NCBI RefSeq assembly: GCF_000003815.2
Contig: NC_049988.1
Span: forward strand, 23,621,357 to 23,685,356
Origin: Branchiostoma floridae
Taxonomy: Eukaryota; Chordata; Leptocardii; Amphioxiformes; Branchiostomatidae
Length of the DNA: 64,000 nucleotides
Direction of reading: 5' to 3'
This document shows, in pieces, positions 1 through 12,350 of the stretch. Every line of letters begins with the position of its first letter. The first letter of the stretch is position 1. The notes under the pieces were generated by a model. That model was not told the origin of the DNA. It made no database searches and saw nothing but the letters and a program-made list of their open reading frames with translations. The translations under genes were made by a program, and so were the position numbers.

Positions 1-22
1 GGAAATGTGCCGTACAACTTAC

Positions 23-3000
23 CTGTAACAGAGTCCACTGCCGAAGTTTCAATCAGACTCCACCCATCCGGCAGACTCCCCGCTGTACCGCGGATACTCA
101 GACTGTTCCCGCTGTCCATGTCCGTCACGGTGACGACATGAGAGAACACCTGACCGACGCTCAGGTAGCGCACTGTGCCGGGTACGGCGTCATACGGCTG
201 TACGGCGGGCGGGTGGTAGGCTGGGGCGCTGTCGTGGAGGTGCAGGACCAGCTCTTGCATCGCCTAAGTAGATATACATGATAATTATATACATGATAAT
301 TAGCAAAAGTATCATATGCTTTTTCATAGAACTATACTTGTAGAGTGGAAGTCATTTTACAAATGTCCCTGGAAAAAATAGTAAAACTTACTTAACATTG
401 GTAAAAATTGGGCAAATATGGACACTTAGTTTGACAGATGAGTTAGCTGTCCGGGAAGTATGGTGTGTGACCAGGTAACTTCTCTGGCATATGATGTGTC
501 TATATAATATGTGTCCAATTTCTATTATTTTTTAGGTGAAACGTGGAACCTGGTAAAGGCTAAGAATTCCATACGGACCTAAATATATACGCACTTGTGA
601 ACCAACAAACAATATTAATAACTTTGTACATCTTTTAAAAGACATCTGGAGCCTGATAGAGTTTAAGTCTTCTATACGGACCTCATACAGACTTGACTAA
701 ATACAAACGTGGAACCTTGATTAAGCTTATATATATATATATATATATATATAAGAGATGTACCCGTGTTTCTTTGAAGTGTGCTTGAGTTGCGGCTCAA
801 TTCGAACATGCATACAACGAATAGTGAAAGTCCTACGCACTAAACCATTGCTTGGTGCAGCGAGAGCCGAAAATATGGACGGCGACGTACCTTGACTCCC
901 GTGACAGCGTCCTGTACGACCACCAGCGCGGACCAGAGCCCGCTCTGCAGCCCGTCGGCGCCCCACGCCACCCTGCCCGCCGCCGGGTCCAGCTGCAGCC
1001 CGGGGGGCGGACCGGCCTGGCCAGAGCCGTAGTCGGAGGGAGACGCCAGGCTGAAAACCACTGGGGTACCTAAAGAGCACATAAACGGTATTTAAACATA
1101 AGCCATCTACATCAGACCTTTACAACCATCCCTTGAGACGGAGGCTAGGGCGCCATAGATTTTCTGCAGCTAAGGATTCACTTTGTCAATGTTACAACTC
1201 GATAAGAGTATGGCTATGTATGTATGTGTATATACAATCTTTATTGACACGACAAAAGTACAGCGACTTTCGTAAGGTCTACATGTATAACAACTACTTA
1301 CAGTACAACTAAACACATATATATGGATATCTATAGGTATGGATACATCAACATAAAGGGTCTAGCATGTCATTTACACTATTGGTTCTACGGTATAAAC
1401 AATCGTGGATATATTTGCCTACTTGTACACAATGTGGATTATCGCCTCCCAGAATATATGTAATGTGCATTGGACAGGCATTCAAGTTGGATGCGATCAG
1501 AGGAGTGTGCTTAAAGTAGAATAGGATGGGTTCCAGGCTACTCCCAATCCAGCGAAATAAAATAAAGCGCCTAGCTTACTTGGGGATTAGTCGGGAGAAA
1601 ATTCGGGGTGCGATGTAGTATACGGGCTTAACAGTGTACGTGCTTTGCTGAACATTTTACCAATGGGCAAAAGGTAACGTCCCTTACCTGACGCAGTCGT
1701 CGCAGGTATGTAGAGCTCGGAGGTATGTTGTTTGTACCAGTGTACGACAGGGAACGTCGCCAGGTGTGGTCCCGAACCCACCGAGAAGTCCACCTTCGTC
1801 TGCAGGGTCATGCTGGGATCCGGTAAAGTTAATAATTAAGTGGTTATGATTTACTGTCTCCAGTTTGTTCATTCAGCCATCCCATCCGTTCATTCACTCC
1901 ATCCGTCCATTATTTAAATCACATTTACTAACCATCCATCCTTCCATTTACCTTACCTTGCCACAAGTCATTCATTCATTTAGTAATATTCACACATTAT
2001 TCCATTCCTTCATGTAGTTATCTACCCATGTCTATTTGCATGTATCAATGATATTAAATATGGACACACGCATAGATCAGATTGCGCATAGATATACATG
2101 TAGATATATATAGAGACAAAAAATGTTAGTCTTACGTTTATAAGTTGTTGGCTTTCGACTATACAAGGAACATCCTATGAAAAACGTAAAAAAACACCAT
2201 CACTACTCACGTGGTGCCTCCGTTGTTATGCAAGGCGTTGCTACGGCAACACTGCGACAACGAGACTTCCCATGATGCAGCGGAGGATGACCCGAAGTCG
2301 TGCGTCACTTCCGCTGACGTCAGGATGTACCCTTCACTGGACACCTCGACAACCTGGTTGGAACACACGTTCGGAAGTCAACAAATATCGAGAAATGAAG
2401 ATAAGTTGAATCGAAGGACTGGACTGTCGTTGCAGTGTCATCTATTTTGTTTACAATCATTAACGTCGCAACGAAAGAACCATCTTTGAGTAGATACGGG
2501 GGGCGTCACAAACTGACTGGCACAGTTGCGCCGTTGAGACGGTATCCGGTATCCATCGTTAAAAATCACGTGTGAGTGAATTATTTCTATCTTGTAAAGG
2601 CGAGAGTTGTACAAACAAAACAGATCCAAAAATCCAGACTTTTTGCCCTCAACACACAAAACAATATGTTATATGGAGGCAAACATGGATTGGTCCACGT
2701 TTAGTGTTCCATCTACAGGGAAATTCATTTCACAATCATCATAATCACCGTAACGTCCAAGGTGTTGGTCCACTGGCTGCCATCGTTGAAGTTCAGGGTG
2801 GCCGGCACACTGATGACGTCACCGGAAGTGACGTCGGGCCGGAGTGACGTGTGGTAAGACATGCTGATGTGGAAGACCGCCACGCTCCGGCCGAATGTGA
2901 CGTCACGGGTCCAGCTGATGGCGCCATGACGTAGATACTGGTCTGGATTGGTAAACCATACCATTTATGGGAATTAGCAGTCATGTGACCATGATGCATT

Positions 3001-5590
3001 TCAGTGCGGTCATGATGGTGGATTAAATAAGCATGCGAAATTATGGTGGAAATCTTGTATTCTATACAACAAAAATGCGGTGACTGTCCATGCCAGTATT
3101 CTGAAAAAAACAAAAAATCAGAAGATCCCCCGTTGATGTTCGAACGAACTAGAGTTATCATCATAAAATACACCAGAGTCCTTTTTACTACACATGGATT
3201 TAACCAACACTTGGACTTTGAAAAGCAGTGTTTAGTTACATGTATGTGACAGTTGTTTATATTTAACATCGTATACATAACCACTTGCTGCGAAGCTGGT
3301 ATGTTACACTGTATGTCACACTAATACCATTCCCTGAAGCGTAAGAAATACCAGGTCCCTTACTTGGTGCACACCTGCCGATATTGTTTATGAAAACTCA
3401 GCAAAACTGTAAGATTGTTTTAAGACACGCCAGCAGCAACACTTATGACATTCTCGACCCTGAGATTGGTACACGTTGTGTAATATTCCTCACGAGGTCT
3501 GACGGGGGATCAGGTTCGGTCCGTTAATACCGAGTCTAATCAATCAACCTCCTGCGACTGTCGGGACAAAAACAACTCACCGAAGTAGGGGGTTCAGAAT
3601 AGACTCTACCAGGCTCTGTGTATCAATGGTCAAATAGTAGCTATTCGACAAATCCACGGAGCCTGATAGAGGCAAGGTTAAGACGTAGGCCTAGGGATGT
3701 TACTTCGTCTTGTATACCCTCTAAAAACCCCTGCTGGGGTGTCGCTGAGGGGGGTTGCAGTTGCTATAACATGAGCAAATAAACCGCTAGGGGGTTCGAA
3801 TTCTATCAATTTCAAGGTCTCATCACGATTTACCCACATAACAAATATCAGTACAATCCATCAAGGCCTTGTAAGTTATGTTGTCCATCCACCAACATAC
3901 AGAACTACACACACAAACACTACCGAAAACGTAGTACTACTCTTCTTGCCGAAGGTTATTCTTTCAGAAAATTTCATATGAAAACAGGGAAAAAATAGAA
4001 AGACAACCTGCTACCAAATTTCGCACCAAATTTCACGTCATGTCACCTTAATTAAAAAGTGCGATCTCTGGAATTCAACAAGAAATGGATATTTTTGGCA
4101 ATGTGGTCCTACTAATTAACATATTGACATTAATCTTAATATTGACATTCAAATTCCAAAGGTGAAATGTATGTTGCCCGCGGGCTTTAAAAGTTTGAAA
4201 CTGTGTTTTTAATACCGAATCAAGTCAATTAACCATCTGTAACGATGAAGAGGAAAAAACAAAGTGGGGGGTTCCGTTCTATCAGTAATAACGTTACAAT
4301 CACAACAAGGATAGCAAACAACTGCGACAAAACGATACAAAAGACAACAGCGCTCCAGAATGTATCCCGCTCGCCTTAAGATAAAAGGAAATTGATCTTC
4401 TTTCTTCCCTCGGCTAAAATTATCCTTGCGTATCTATTTTTAGCACTGTAATCTATGGGATTAGGATACCGAAATCAAGGTTAAACGCTTTGGGGGTGTT
4501 TTGATAAAGAGAATAACAAACAAGATGTGAATTTCATTCAGAAAATGATACACAGTGAGAAAATTCCATTGAACACAAGAACCTCTACATCACTGAGCAA
4601 CTGAAAAAAGTGCTCCGAAGTATCCGTTAGTCTATGTTGATTTGATTACATTCTCTGAATCATGGAAACCCAAATACTGGAGCGAGCGTGCAAATGAAAA
4701 CTTTGGCCAAACAAAAGTAGTCTTCATTATTGAGATATAAGTGGTCAGGAAGTTTGAACAACCACAGAGTATGGTGTACCGTGTACCGAACAATAGATTA
4801 TTCAATTTTGTTCTTCTTTTTTTCTTATTTGACCTTGGAATTACCGCTGGAATTCTATGGCATTCGTATGTTTTTCGATTTATATATTTTTTAATGTACG
4901 GCATATATTTGCGCATTTTACAACTGCGTTGTACGATATAGTGTGTCTGAAAACCTTTCCTTTTTGTAAACGGCGGAAAACTGATGCGCGCGCGGATGTC
5001 ATCCATATAATAAAATGAAAGTGGCGTACGCGTTAGCTAGTGGATGCTATCTGAAACTCTGAAACGCCTGACTGTGTTCATAATCTATCCGAAGGTCTGA
5101 TTTCTCGCTGCTGTATTATTCAAATGATTCAGTATTGAAATAAGAGTTTATCAATGTAGAAAGTACACAACTCACCATAATCGTTGTCCTGTACCACTAT
5201 ATCCAGTGAAGCAGCAAGTGTAGCAGCATTGCCTCCCTCCTGGTACCAAACCTCCACGGGGTTCGTCTCCGTCCCCACCGAGGGCTCCACCACCCCGTCC
5301 TCGGGCGCTGCGAGCTCCACCCGCCAAGGAACATCCCAGTCCGCCCCGGTGAAGTCCACCTCCGCCGGTGACGCGATTATCCTCGTGGTGTTCGTCACCA
5401 GGAACGTGATTTTTGCCGTTGAACTTGGCGCCGCAGACAGCTGGACATCGTAGAACACACTTTCTCCCTCCAGTAGGGTGTCTGGATTTGGGTAGACGCT
5501 GCTTTTGGTGAGGACCACCACTTGTGCAGCGACGTCGTAAGGAAAAAGACCCACGAAACAGCAAAGCAATATCCGTGTAGTCCACCACAT
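23..5590 (-). CDS. Secreted/surface protein with Calx-beta-like N-terminal module (5' six exons, partial)
   Basis: Six minus-strand exons join in frame with GT-AG borders: 5176-5590, 2749-2942, 2211-2353, 1688-1812, 891-1069 and 23-263, giving 432 residues before the window edge. The last exon ends at a good donor, so the protein continues. It starts with ATG at 5590 and a signal peptide (MWWTTRILLCCFVGLF...). Residues about 24-138 form a beta-rich module with the LLEGES...Y.V.L.. ...VQDND pattern of Calx-beta-type repeats. Residues 139-250 hold a second beta module ending in a Trp, a paired Cys-Cys-Arg and an Asn-Asn. Residues 293-351 have the PPGLQLDP..G...W..DGL..G pattern of cadherin-like/putative Ig-type modules. 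I infer an extracellular adhesion or matrix role. Start and exon phases (0/1/2 all match) are seen directly; family naming is inference and no gene name can be assigned. Confidence 0.72.
345..604. mobile_element. 5'-truncated copy of the PIF/Harbinger-like foldback MITE
   Basis: Lies in the intron between the exons at 23-263 and 891-1069. The interior (ATTGGGCAAATATGGACAC, then GTGTCCAATTTCTATTATTTT) and the right end (ATACGGACCT..ATATATACGCACTTGTGAAC) match the elements at 5977-6276 and 10709-10994. The left inverted repeat is missing or degraded. A further right-arm fragment sits at about 641-716. Confidence 0.6.
641..716. mobile_element. Right-arm fragment of the same foldback MITE
   Basis: The words GGAGCCTGATAGAG, TCTATACGGACCTCATACAGAC and ACGTGGAACC repeat the outer half of the right arm seen at 530-604 and 6190-6276. 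It probably reflects a nested or duplicated arm. A related small piece (CTACCAGGCTCTGTG ... CACGGAGCCTGATAG) lies at about 3605-3675. Confidence 0.4.
728..753. repeat. (TA)n microsatellite
   Basis: A simple run of TA dinucleotides in an intron of the Calx-beta-like gene. Confidence 0.9.
2943..5175. other. First intron of the Calx-beta-like gene; no coding signal
   Basis: This 2.2-kb stretch lies between donor 5175/5174 and acceptor 2943/2944 on the minus strand. It is AT-rich with short open frames only. The one repeat noticed is a small foldback piece near 3605-3675. I see no further exon in it, because the flanking exons join in phase without it. Confidence 0.6.
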
Positions 5591-5976
5591 AACTCCTCAA
5601 TTTCTCACGCGCACATGATCCAGATCCTAAACCGAAATCCTGGAAAGAAACAGAGATAAACACGATTTTTTTTACCTTAAAAGAAGGGATTTCCAACCAA
5701 CCCAGCCAGTGTGTTTTGAAGGGTTCGTTACAGAATGTGCAGTGGAGGTCCCGATGCAGGTGGTAGCAGAGCGGGGCATGAAAACGTAGCGGAAAATCGA
5801 CTTGCTATTTCAGCGCGCGAACCAACAAATTCCAATATCCGTCGGAATGTGTCAACAAACTGTGCAGATATCATGATTCAGTGATCACGGCTTTGGGCCC
5901 GAGCACGTACCTAGAACGTAATGAGCAGACTGTACGGTATATAAGTAGTCTCTACAAGACTAACTGCAATAGCTAA
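5591..5976 (-). promoter_or_regulatory. Probable 5' region of the Calx-beta-like gene
   Basis: Sequence upstream of the ATG at 5590 on the minus strand, bounded on the far side by a MITE. No TATA box or other motif can be placed with confidence; named only because it must hold the 5'UTR or a further 5' exon. Confidence 0.3.
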
Positions 5977-6276
5977 AGGTGGGTTTACACGTAGGTATAT
6001 GTTCAAGTCCGTATATGTCCGTATAGTCTTAGCCTCTAACAGGCTCCACAGGTCGCTGGAAAAATGATAGAAATTGGACAAATGCAGACATGTCAGAGGA
6101 GTTAACTGTCCGAAGAGTATGGTTTGTGACCAGCTAACTGCGCTGGTATGCATCTTGCTACATTTGTCCAATTTCTATAATTTTCCCAGCGACCTGTGGA
6201 GCCTGGAAGAAGCTAAGACTTCCAGATATACGGACTTCATACGGACATGATTATATACGCACGTGTGAACTTACCT
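5977..6276. mobile_element. PIF/Harbinger-like foldback MITE, copy 1 (300 bp, TAA target duplication)
   Basis: The ends AGGTGGGTTTACACG and CGTGTGAACTTACCT are inverted repeats, and the two halves pair along most of the element (CAAGTCCGTAT / ATACGGACATG; CTCCACAGGTCGCTGG / CCAGCGACCTGTGGAG). It is flanked on both sides by TAA (5974-5976 and 6277-6279), the TWA target typical of the PIF/Harbinger superfamily. No transposase is encoded. Confidence 0.82.
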
Positions 6277-6279
6277 TAA

Positions 6280-9149
6280 CTACAATGGCTATACTATAGG
6301 GAAAATAGTTTGCCAGGGGAGTTTGGCCACCATAGGGTTTCATTTTCCCGCTCTATGGAAGATGCGATGGACCTCACAGAACTTATGACATTTACATGTT
6401 TTTTTTAACTACAACAAACATTAACAACGGCTAGGATAAAACAGTTTAAACGGCTGTAAAAAAAATAACCAAAGACCAACGGGAGAGGAACATGCACAGG
6501 CTAACTTGAATTCAAGCTTAGAGAACATTTGAGTAGAAAAACGAGCAGGTAAAAGTACACAAACGGGAACAAATTGTTTAAAGTGGCTGAAAAGCTGAAC
6601 AAGACTGAGAAACGCAAAGAACCACTACAGTACCTTCGCGTGCGTTCTCTTCCAAAAACTGCTGTACCAAGTTTTCATACGCAGTATTTATAGAGTAACT
6701 TTTGTCCAAAGTCAAGTCATTTTAACACAGTACCCTTTTTTGCTGTGATCTTTCGAACAAAAGGTTCACGGAAATATCACTTTGTTTTTGCAAACTACTC
6801 CTTCCCTTCCTATCCCAGCACTTAAAAATGGCCGTTTTGTTAAGTCGTAACACGTGTACCGTTTAATCAACATGTTTATGACAAATTCTTGGCCAAAGGC
6901 TAAATGTAATTATAAGGTACAGGATATGACTAACAAAGCATGACTTAGTGTACGGCAAAATGTACACCGATGAAGGTTAGACATCCAGATAATGAGATAC
7001 GACAAAAAGCAGTTACTCAACTGGATAGCATTTTGGAAAACCATATCCAGTTGCTTGAGTAACATACAAAATATTACAATGTGTGACTGAAAAGACAACA
7101 AAAACACACAAAGCGTATAAAGATTCCTTTTTTTTTTTACAAACTTCGTTGAGAGATCTGTCAAAATTTGGGTCGCAGAAAGTGCGGAGCGAGAGCGCCG
7201 TCCTATAGAGGACATAACTTGTGCGTTTTGCGTGTGATCTTATTTAACAAAGGCACCGACCGGAAAAGGCACTTTGTTTTTGCAAAGTGGCCGTTCCTTC
7301 CGGAACACAGGTGTTTTACAAAGGACCGCACAGCGCTAGTGTATCTATCTGTGAACGATTGTTACCTCACAGGTGAGCCATGACGTACAGGTAAGATTGT
7401 TGACGTACCTGACGGAAATACCTGACGCACGCAACGTTACATTATCCGCTGTTTAGCGTTAAATAAGGCAACAATGCCGGCAAACGTCAACGCCTGTATT
7501 GTAAACAGCTCGAATTTTCCATAATATTTTGTTATGAAAAGCCGCGAGCTGCAAAAACAAGTTCCAATGTCATTTACATGGAGGTGAGAAGTTATGGGAG
7601 GAGACTGGCACGTTTTCATAACTCATAGAGGTCATTGGAGTACATGAACAAATGATATACGCAAAAAAATAACATGTTTAAACCATGCAAAATACAATTA
7701 TTGTTGCAACTAGTTCGAAAGTATTTCAACACAACAAAACCAGCCATGTTTTTTTTTATTGTCCATTCTCGCGATTCACGTTAAAAAGATGAATTAGAAA
7801 GGCAAAACGGATTCTAATCTACATTTGGGAACTTTGAACGAGACTTACAGACAAACCATGAGAAACTTATATAAGCGTCACCACTACATATAAAAAATCG
7901 CCATCTCCATTAATTTGTAATTTTTTGGGAGAAGAAAAATTGTAAAACGGGTATTTAAAAAAAGGATTCAAAACGTTGAGTCTAGTACGGGTAAAACAAG
8001 TTGAACGAAAACCAACAAACTGGCGAACTAACAACTGAACATTACCTTTGGACAGCCGAGTTCTTGGTTCAAGTCGACGACGTTTGGCGCAGCTATTTAA
8101 CGTGGCTACAAACTGGTTGGTGTAAACTTATCAAAACCAAGACAAAAGACGTAGAGCAGCGTCTTATGCCACTAAGGAGTCTCCGACTGATCTTAGACTT
8201 TATCCAGCTGTTGGTCTGTCTGGGCGCGTGTCTGGAGTATTGCGTAACACCCAATAAAGCCTTCGTCAAGGTTTCTACAAGAAAAGTTATTAAAATCGCC
8301 CGTAGGAAAGTGGTGTCTGTGTCGTATCTAGTTTCTCCCATTGTCCGCTCGGCTGTATCAACTTTAACCACATGTGCGCCGGTACCGGTGTGTGGCTGGT
8401 AGCAAGAGTGAGTCAGCTTCTGTCCTCTGGATAGGTGAATTTGAAGACAATTGGCACTCTGACAAGTTAGTTTTTGTGGACAATGTCTTTGTGTAATAAA
8501 TTGCCACAATGCTGACCATTTTGGTTACATTTTCGTCGCAGCATCTCAAATAATTTCTTCGCTACAAAGCTTTTTACTTACATGTACTTTTTATAATTCT
8601 TTTATTTTATGCTGTGTTTTTTTTAAACTTGCCTTTCGGCTTATTACTCTCTAACCCCTGCTAGTTCGTGTCTTTACGTATATTTACGTGGCTGGGAGAC
8701 TGTTGCAGTTGCACATCCTTGCAATAAGAAAGTCGGACGATATCCTGAAACATGTAGAGATAAATGGGGAGAAAGTGTAAACGTGTTTCAATAAACAAGG
8801 CTGTACACACATTGACAGGAAGCCAACAGTGTTGGCATAAGTCTGCATGAGCCTGGAGTCAAAGCTAGGCATAGCCATCGAAACGAACACATCTTTGCTT
8901 CTAACCAATCTTCTTTTTATTACTGTCACATATGAAAATCACCAGAAAACTGACTTAGAAACGTTAACAATCAGGAAAAAAAATGCGAATTCAACAAAAT
9001 TAACCACAAATACGACAGTAACACTGGAATACAGACACAAGATTGTTACGAGATCAGATCTTTTCATTCGGAGCGGGCGATCTCATGTTTGTGGTAGCCC
9101 CATGTGTTACGTTATACTGGTATTATAATCTCTGCACGATTTAAAAAAA
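6280..9149. other. Intergenic DNA without a supported gene
   Basis: AT-rich sequence. A short stretch around 6740-6850 is echoed at 7220-7330 (CACTTTGTTTTTGCAAA with nearby GGCCGTT words), suggesting an old duplication. Both strands are open over 8.0-8.5 kb (133 codons plus, 138 minus), but the plus frame lacks an ATG start and neither protein resembles a family I know, so neither is called. Confidence 0.5.
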
Positions 9150-9475
9150 AAAGGAACCCATCACTCCTGAGTGTTCGCCTTGCAGTCGGTTGGTTCTGAG
9201 TTCGATCCCCGGCCGAATTATACTTAATAATTTAACATGGTACATGCTGCTTTCTCTGCTTAGCACTCAGCATTTGGAAAAAGGTATGGTAGTTTAACAC
9301 ACACAAACGAAAGGAGTGTACTGCCCCCTGGTTGTTTATGAAAGAGATTGTATAAAAGTTGTTTATGAAGAGATTGTACAAAAGTTATGTGGCCCGGGGC
9401 TACAGAAGCGGAGATGGGCGCCGCTCTATGCACCATCTGGTGCATAACTCCAACATGCCGTCCCTCCCGTTAGGC
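9150..9475 (+). mobile_element. tRNA-derived SINE, 5'-truncated
   Basis: Starts inside a tRNA-like head: CGCCTTGCAGTCGG followed by the Pol III B-box-like GAGTTCGATCCCCGGCC. The body then runs through GCTTAGCACTCAGCA and GAGTGTACTGCCCCCTGG. The A box is not preserved. A 30-bp piece (GTTGTTTATGAAGAGATTGTAC) is tandemly doubled at about 9330-9382. The class call rests on the tRNA-like head; the body resembles short elements widespread in invertebrate genomes, from memory only. Confidence 0.6.
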
Positions 9476-10140
9476 TAACATCACATTTCCAAACCGGGGT
9501 CCGGCCGGCCGAAATATACAATACGTACAAATATACACAAATAATGCACACGACTATTCTCCTTACGTCTTGTGTACTTAAGTGTCTTTTCTATCATACT
9601 TTTCGATCCCGAAATCTTCCCGGCTTGGAAATGTGACGAAGGCCTTACACCGTATGGCGTGGTATGCAGGCTATGCTAGACAGTTAGACCAACACCAGCT
9701 CCAGTTCGGTATTTACTATTTACAGTTTAAACACCTCGGAACGTGCAGCCGGATCGGGACACACGTGGGGCCCACCGTACCTGTAACGTGTCACCTGTGC
9801 ACAGGTAAGGTGTACCTGCCGCACGTTCACACCTGTCAACGCTTCATAATTAACTCACAGGTAAAGGGAGATCACACCTCAAGGACTCGTCCTTCGGGTT
9901 GCATGGCAACGAAAGGTGTCTACGCGAAGATTATTTTTTTAAACTGAGTCTGGAACTTTAAAAATCGCGTTTAGATGAGGCTGTTTCTGGTAAGGTCCCT
10001 AAAATCAGGATTCATCAGAGGTATTTCCATTTAAAAATTCCTTTTGCAATTGAAATAGCGTTAAAACTTAAAGAAACACTTTCGTGTCGAAGTGACTGTA
10101 GGCATACGTCAGTATGTACGGATATAAAAGAAAGGGAACC
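9476..10140. other. Intergenic DNA, GC-elevated around 9.74-9.85 kb
   Basis: Contains a small cluster of ACCTGT/ACAGGT words near 9780-9860. A 121-codon frame at 9582-9947 has no recognisable domain and is not called a gene. Confidence 0.4.
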
Positions 10141-10189
10141 AATGAGACTAACAGCAAGAAAGTTACATGTTAAGAAGAATCGTTGAACC

Positions 10190-10360
10190 CAACAAGTTCC
10201 TCTGGTAGTACGTTAACCGGAGGCCCCGTGTTTGAGGAGAGCCACACCTCAAGCACGTTAAAGAACCCGCGACACTTATCAAAAAGAGCAGGGGTCCTTT
10301 CCGGTGTTAGTTGATCAAACCTTACAGTCTACGGGTTGACATCCTTCCACACTATTGGTA
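10190..10360. mobile_element. SINE-like fragment
   Basis: CAAGCACGTTAAAGAACCCGC followed by a GAGCAGGGGTCC...CGGTGTTAG stretch has the look of the central and 3' part of invertebrate SINEs, where the words CACGTTAAAGAACCC recur. No head or tail is intact. Confidence 0.45.
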
Positions 10361-10708
10361 AAACTAGATAGAATAACACGATATTAGTCAGTACAGGTTT
10401 ATACAGCGAAAGCTTTATCTAGGCACATCTCTCTACATTGGAACCACCTAATTCCTCCAAGCATTGGCACACTCCTAGGCCGGTTGCACTCTTTTGTCAG
10501 CTTTAAATACTATCTTATGCTACCGGAGGATCTGCTTGGAGATTAGTGACCACCTGTTACAAATCGGAACACCCGATGTCACCACGACCCTACCCTACAA
10601 AAGACCCTCCTTAATTAGTTGACACGGCATATTTGCAAAGTAAACATGCGGTGTGCGGAGGCGCATTGTGCGGGGAGGTCACTGTGGGCTGGGCCCAGGG
10701 TTTATTAA

Positions 10709-10994
10709 AGGTGAGTTCACACGTGCGTGTATATACAAGTCCGTATGGAAGTCTTAGCCTCTACCAGTCTCCACAGGTAGCTGGAGAAAAAGTAGAAATT
10801 GGAAAAATATAGACACATAAAGACAGCCTACGAGTTAACTGTAGCTTGCCGAGGAGTATGGATTGCGACGCAGCTAAATTGTTTAGCATGCAAATATTTG
10901 TCCAATCTATACTATTTTTCTAGCGACCTGTGTAGCCTTGTAGAGGCCATAATTACATACAGACTTGAATATATACGCACGTGTGAACCCACCA
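10709..10994. mobile_element. PIF/Harbinger-like foldback MITE, copy 2 (TAA target duplication)
   Basis: Same ends as copy 1 (AGGTGAGTTCACACGTGCG at the left, CACGTGTGAACCCACCA at the right) and the same paired interior. TAA flanks both sides (10706-10708 and 10995-10997). The two copies differ at many sites, so they are old or came from different source elements. Confidence 0.8.
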
Positions 10995-10997
10995 TAA

Positions 10998-12035
10998 CTT
11001 TGTATGTCTTTTAAAAGACGGTCCAAGGCCCTGTCCACTGTGTCATTCTATGGCGTAGCTACAGCTGACGATTTCACGACAATCGACAAGCAAGTGGTTG
11101 TCTGTAGCTTTTGCTCAAATTAATGATATTTCTCCGTGAAGAGTATCATCAGGCTTATAAACCATTGGGGAACAAAGTTACTAGTATGGCAGGCTTTTCC
11201 AACTATAGGGAAGGCGACAGTCACCGAATATTTCTAGCCAAACATATTCTAAAGCAGCTTCTCGTCGAAAAGGTAACGTATTGATTGTAAGAAGTCCGTG
11301 CTAACATCGGTGTTAAGTGTGCCTGTCTTCTATCAACGTTGAAAAGTATTCGCTCGTAGGATCTTAAATTCTAAAGACAAGGAGACAATCCGTACAAAAG
11401 TTTTGGATTACGATCTGGAAACCACTGAATCATCAGATATGACGAAAACGTGAAGGGGTCACTGTCGGTCATTCGGTCTACTTGAACCGCGGCACTGGAA
11501 CACATTCCATTTTGGAATTGATCCCGCTCCTTTGTTACGATCTACAGATTACAATAAGAAAAACGGAATAAAATGAAAAATGGTTTTCGAAAGCGTTCTA
11601 AATTTTGAGTGTGACTGAAAGTTTGAAGGAAAAACGATTTTGAGTTCCAATTTGGTAAATTAGAAATTACACTAAGTTCAGAGTGTCAAGTTTGGCATTC
11701 CTCCAATAGCTTTGGTAAATACCAGTGCGGTTGCCGTTACCGTTTCAAAAGAAACTCCACAGAAAAACGTCTCAAAGGCGCCTGAAAGAGAGGACTGACA
11801 AACGGCAAAGTGGCTGCCACAAAACAGAGAAAATAAACTGGGCAGCAACACGAGGACTGTTTACTTCTGTTCCACCTTGCCAAATGGCTCGGGTATCACT
11901 CTTCTCGGGGTGTTCAGATGAAGCACCCATTGAAACGTCTGTCAACGACCTAGCACCCCGTTTTGTTCGCTCTCTCTCTGCCGTGAAAAAGGGATTAGAG
12001 CGGCGAATGGAGGTCTGAAGGAAGGGAACGGATAC
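10998..12035. other. Intergenic DNA, no feature recognised
   Basis: No splice-supported exon, RNA gene or clear repeat was seen. A 97-codon frame at 11725-12018 starts at a non-ATG codon and matches nothing I know. Confidence 0.4.
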
Positions 12036-12039
12036 CGCT

Positions 12040-12350
12040 GGGCTAAAGAGCGGTACCGCGTTTGGTTACTTTTATTGAGGTTTGACCTGCTACAGTAGAA
12101 CTTCAAGTTTAAAGTTAAAGTCTCTGAGATCCATATTTCTGATTGCAAATTTTACTAATTTTGTATTCAGAAAGTTTCTATACACGGATAGTGCTGGGTT
12201 GAAGGGCGGTGCTGGATTTGGTTTCTTTTATTGAGGTGTGAACTGTAGAACTTCAAGTTAAAAGTCTCAGAGATAATATTCATAACTCTGATTCCAACTG
12301 GCGTTTTAAGACATTTTACTGATTTTACATCAGAGAGTTTCTATACAGGG
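12040..12350. repeat. Tandem duplication of about 160 bp
   Basis: TTTGGTTACTTTTATTGAGGT...TAGAACTTCAAGTTTAAAG...GTCTCTGAGAT (first unit) is repeated as TTTGGTTTCTTTTATTGAGGT...TAGAACTTCAAGTTAAAAG...GTCTCAGAGAT. Each unit carries AATAAA on the minus strand (TTTTATTG), so it could contribute a distal poly(A) signal to the ankyrin gene. Confidence 0.65.

Noticed and set aside
727-1080. 117-codon minus frame over the 891-1069 exon
   Set aside because: Wrong frame of a real exon; the spliced chain uses the frame reading TPVVFSLASPSDYG.
2811-2905. Cluster of TGACGTCA-like sites
   Set aside because: They fall inside a coding exon (Asp-Val and Thr-Ser codons repeat GACGTC), so a regulatory role is not needed to explain them.
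5184-5453. 89-codon plus-strand frame
   Set aside because: Antisense shadow of the first exon of the Calx-beta-like gene, whose splice phase and signal peptide support the minus strand.
8001-8509. Overlapping open frames of 133 and 138 codons on opposite strands
   Set aside because: No ATG start on plus, no recognisable domain, no splice context; probably chance or old repeat sequence.
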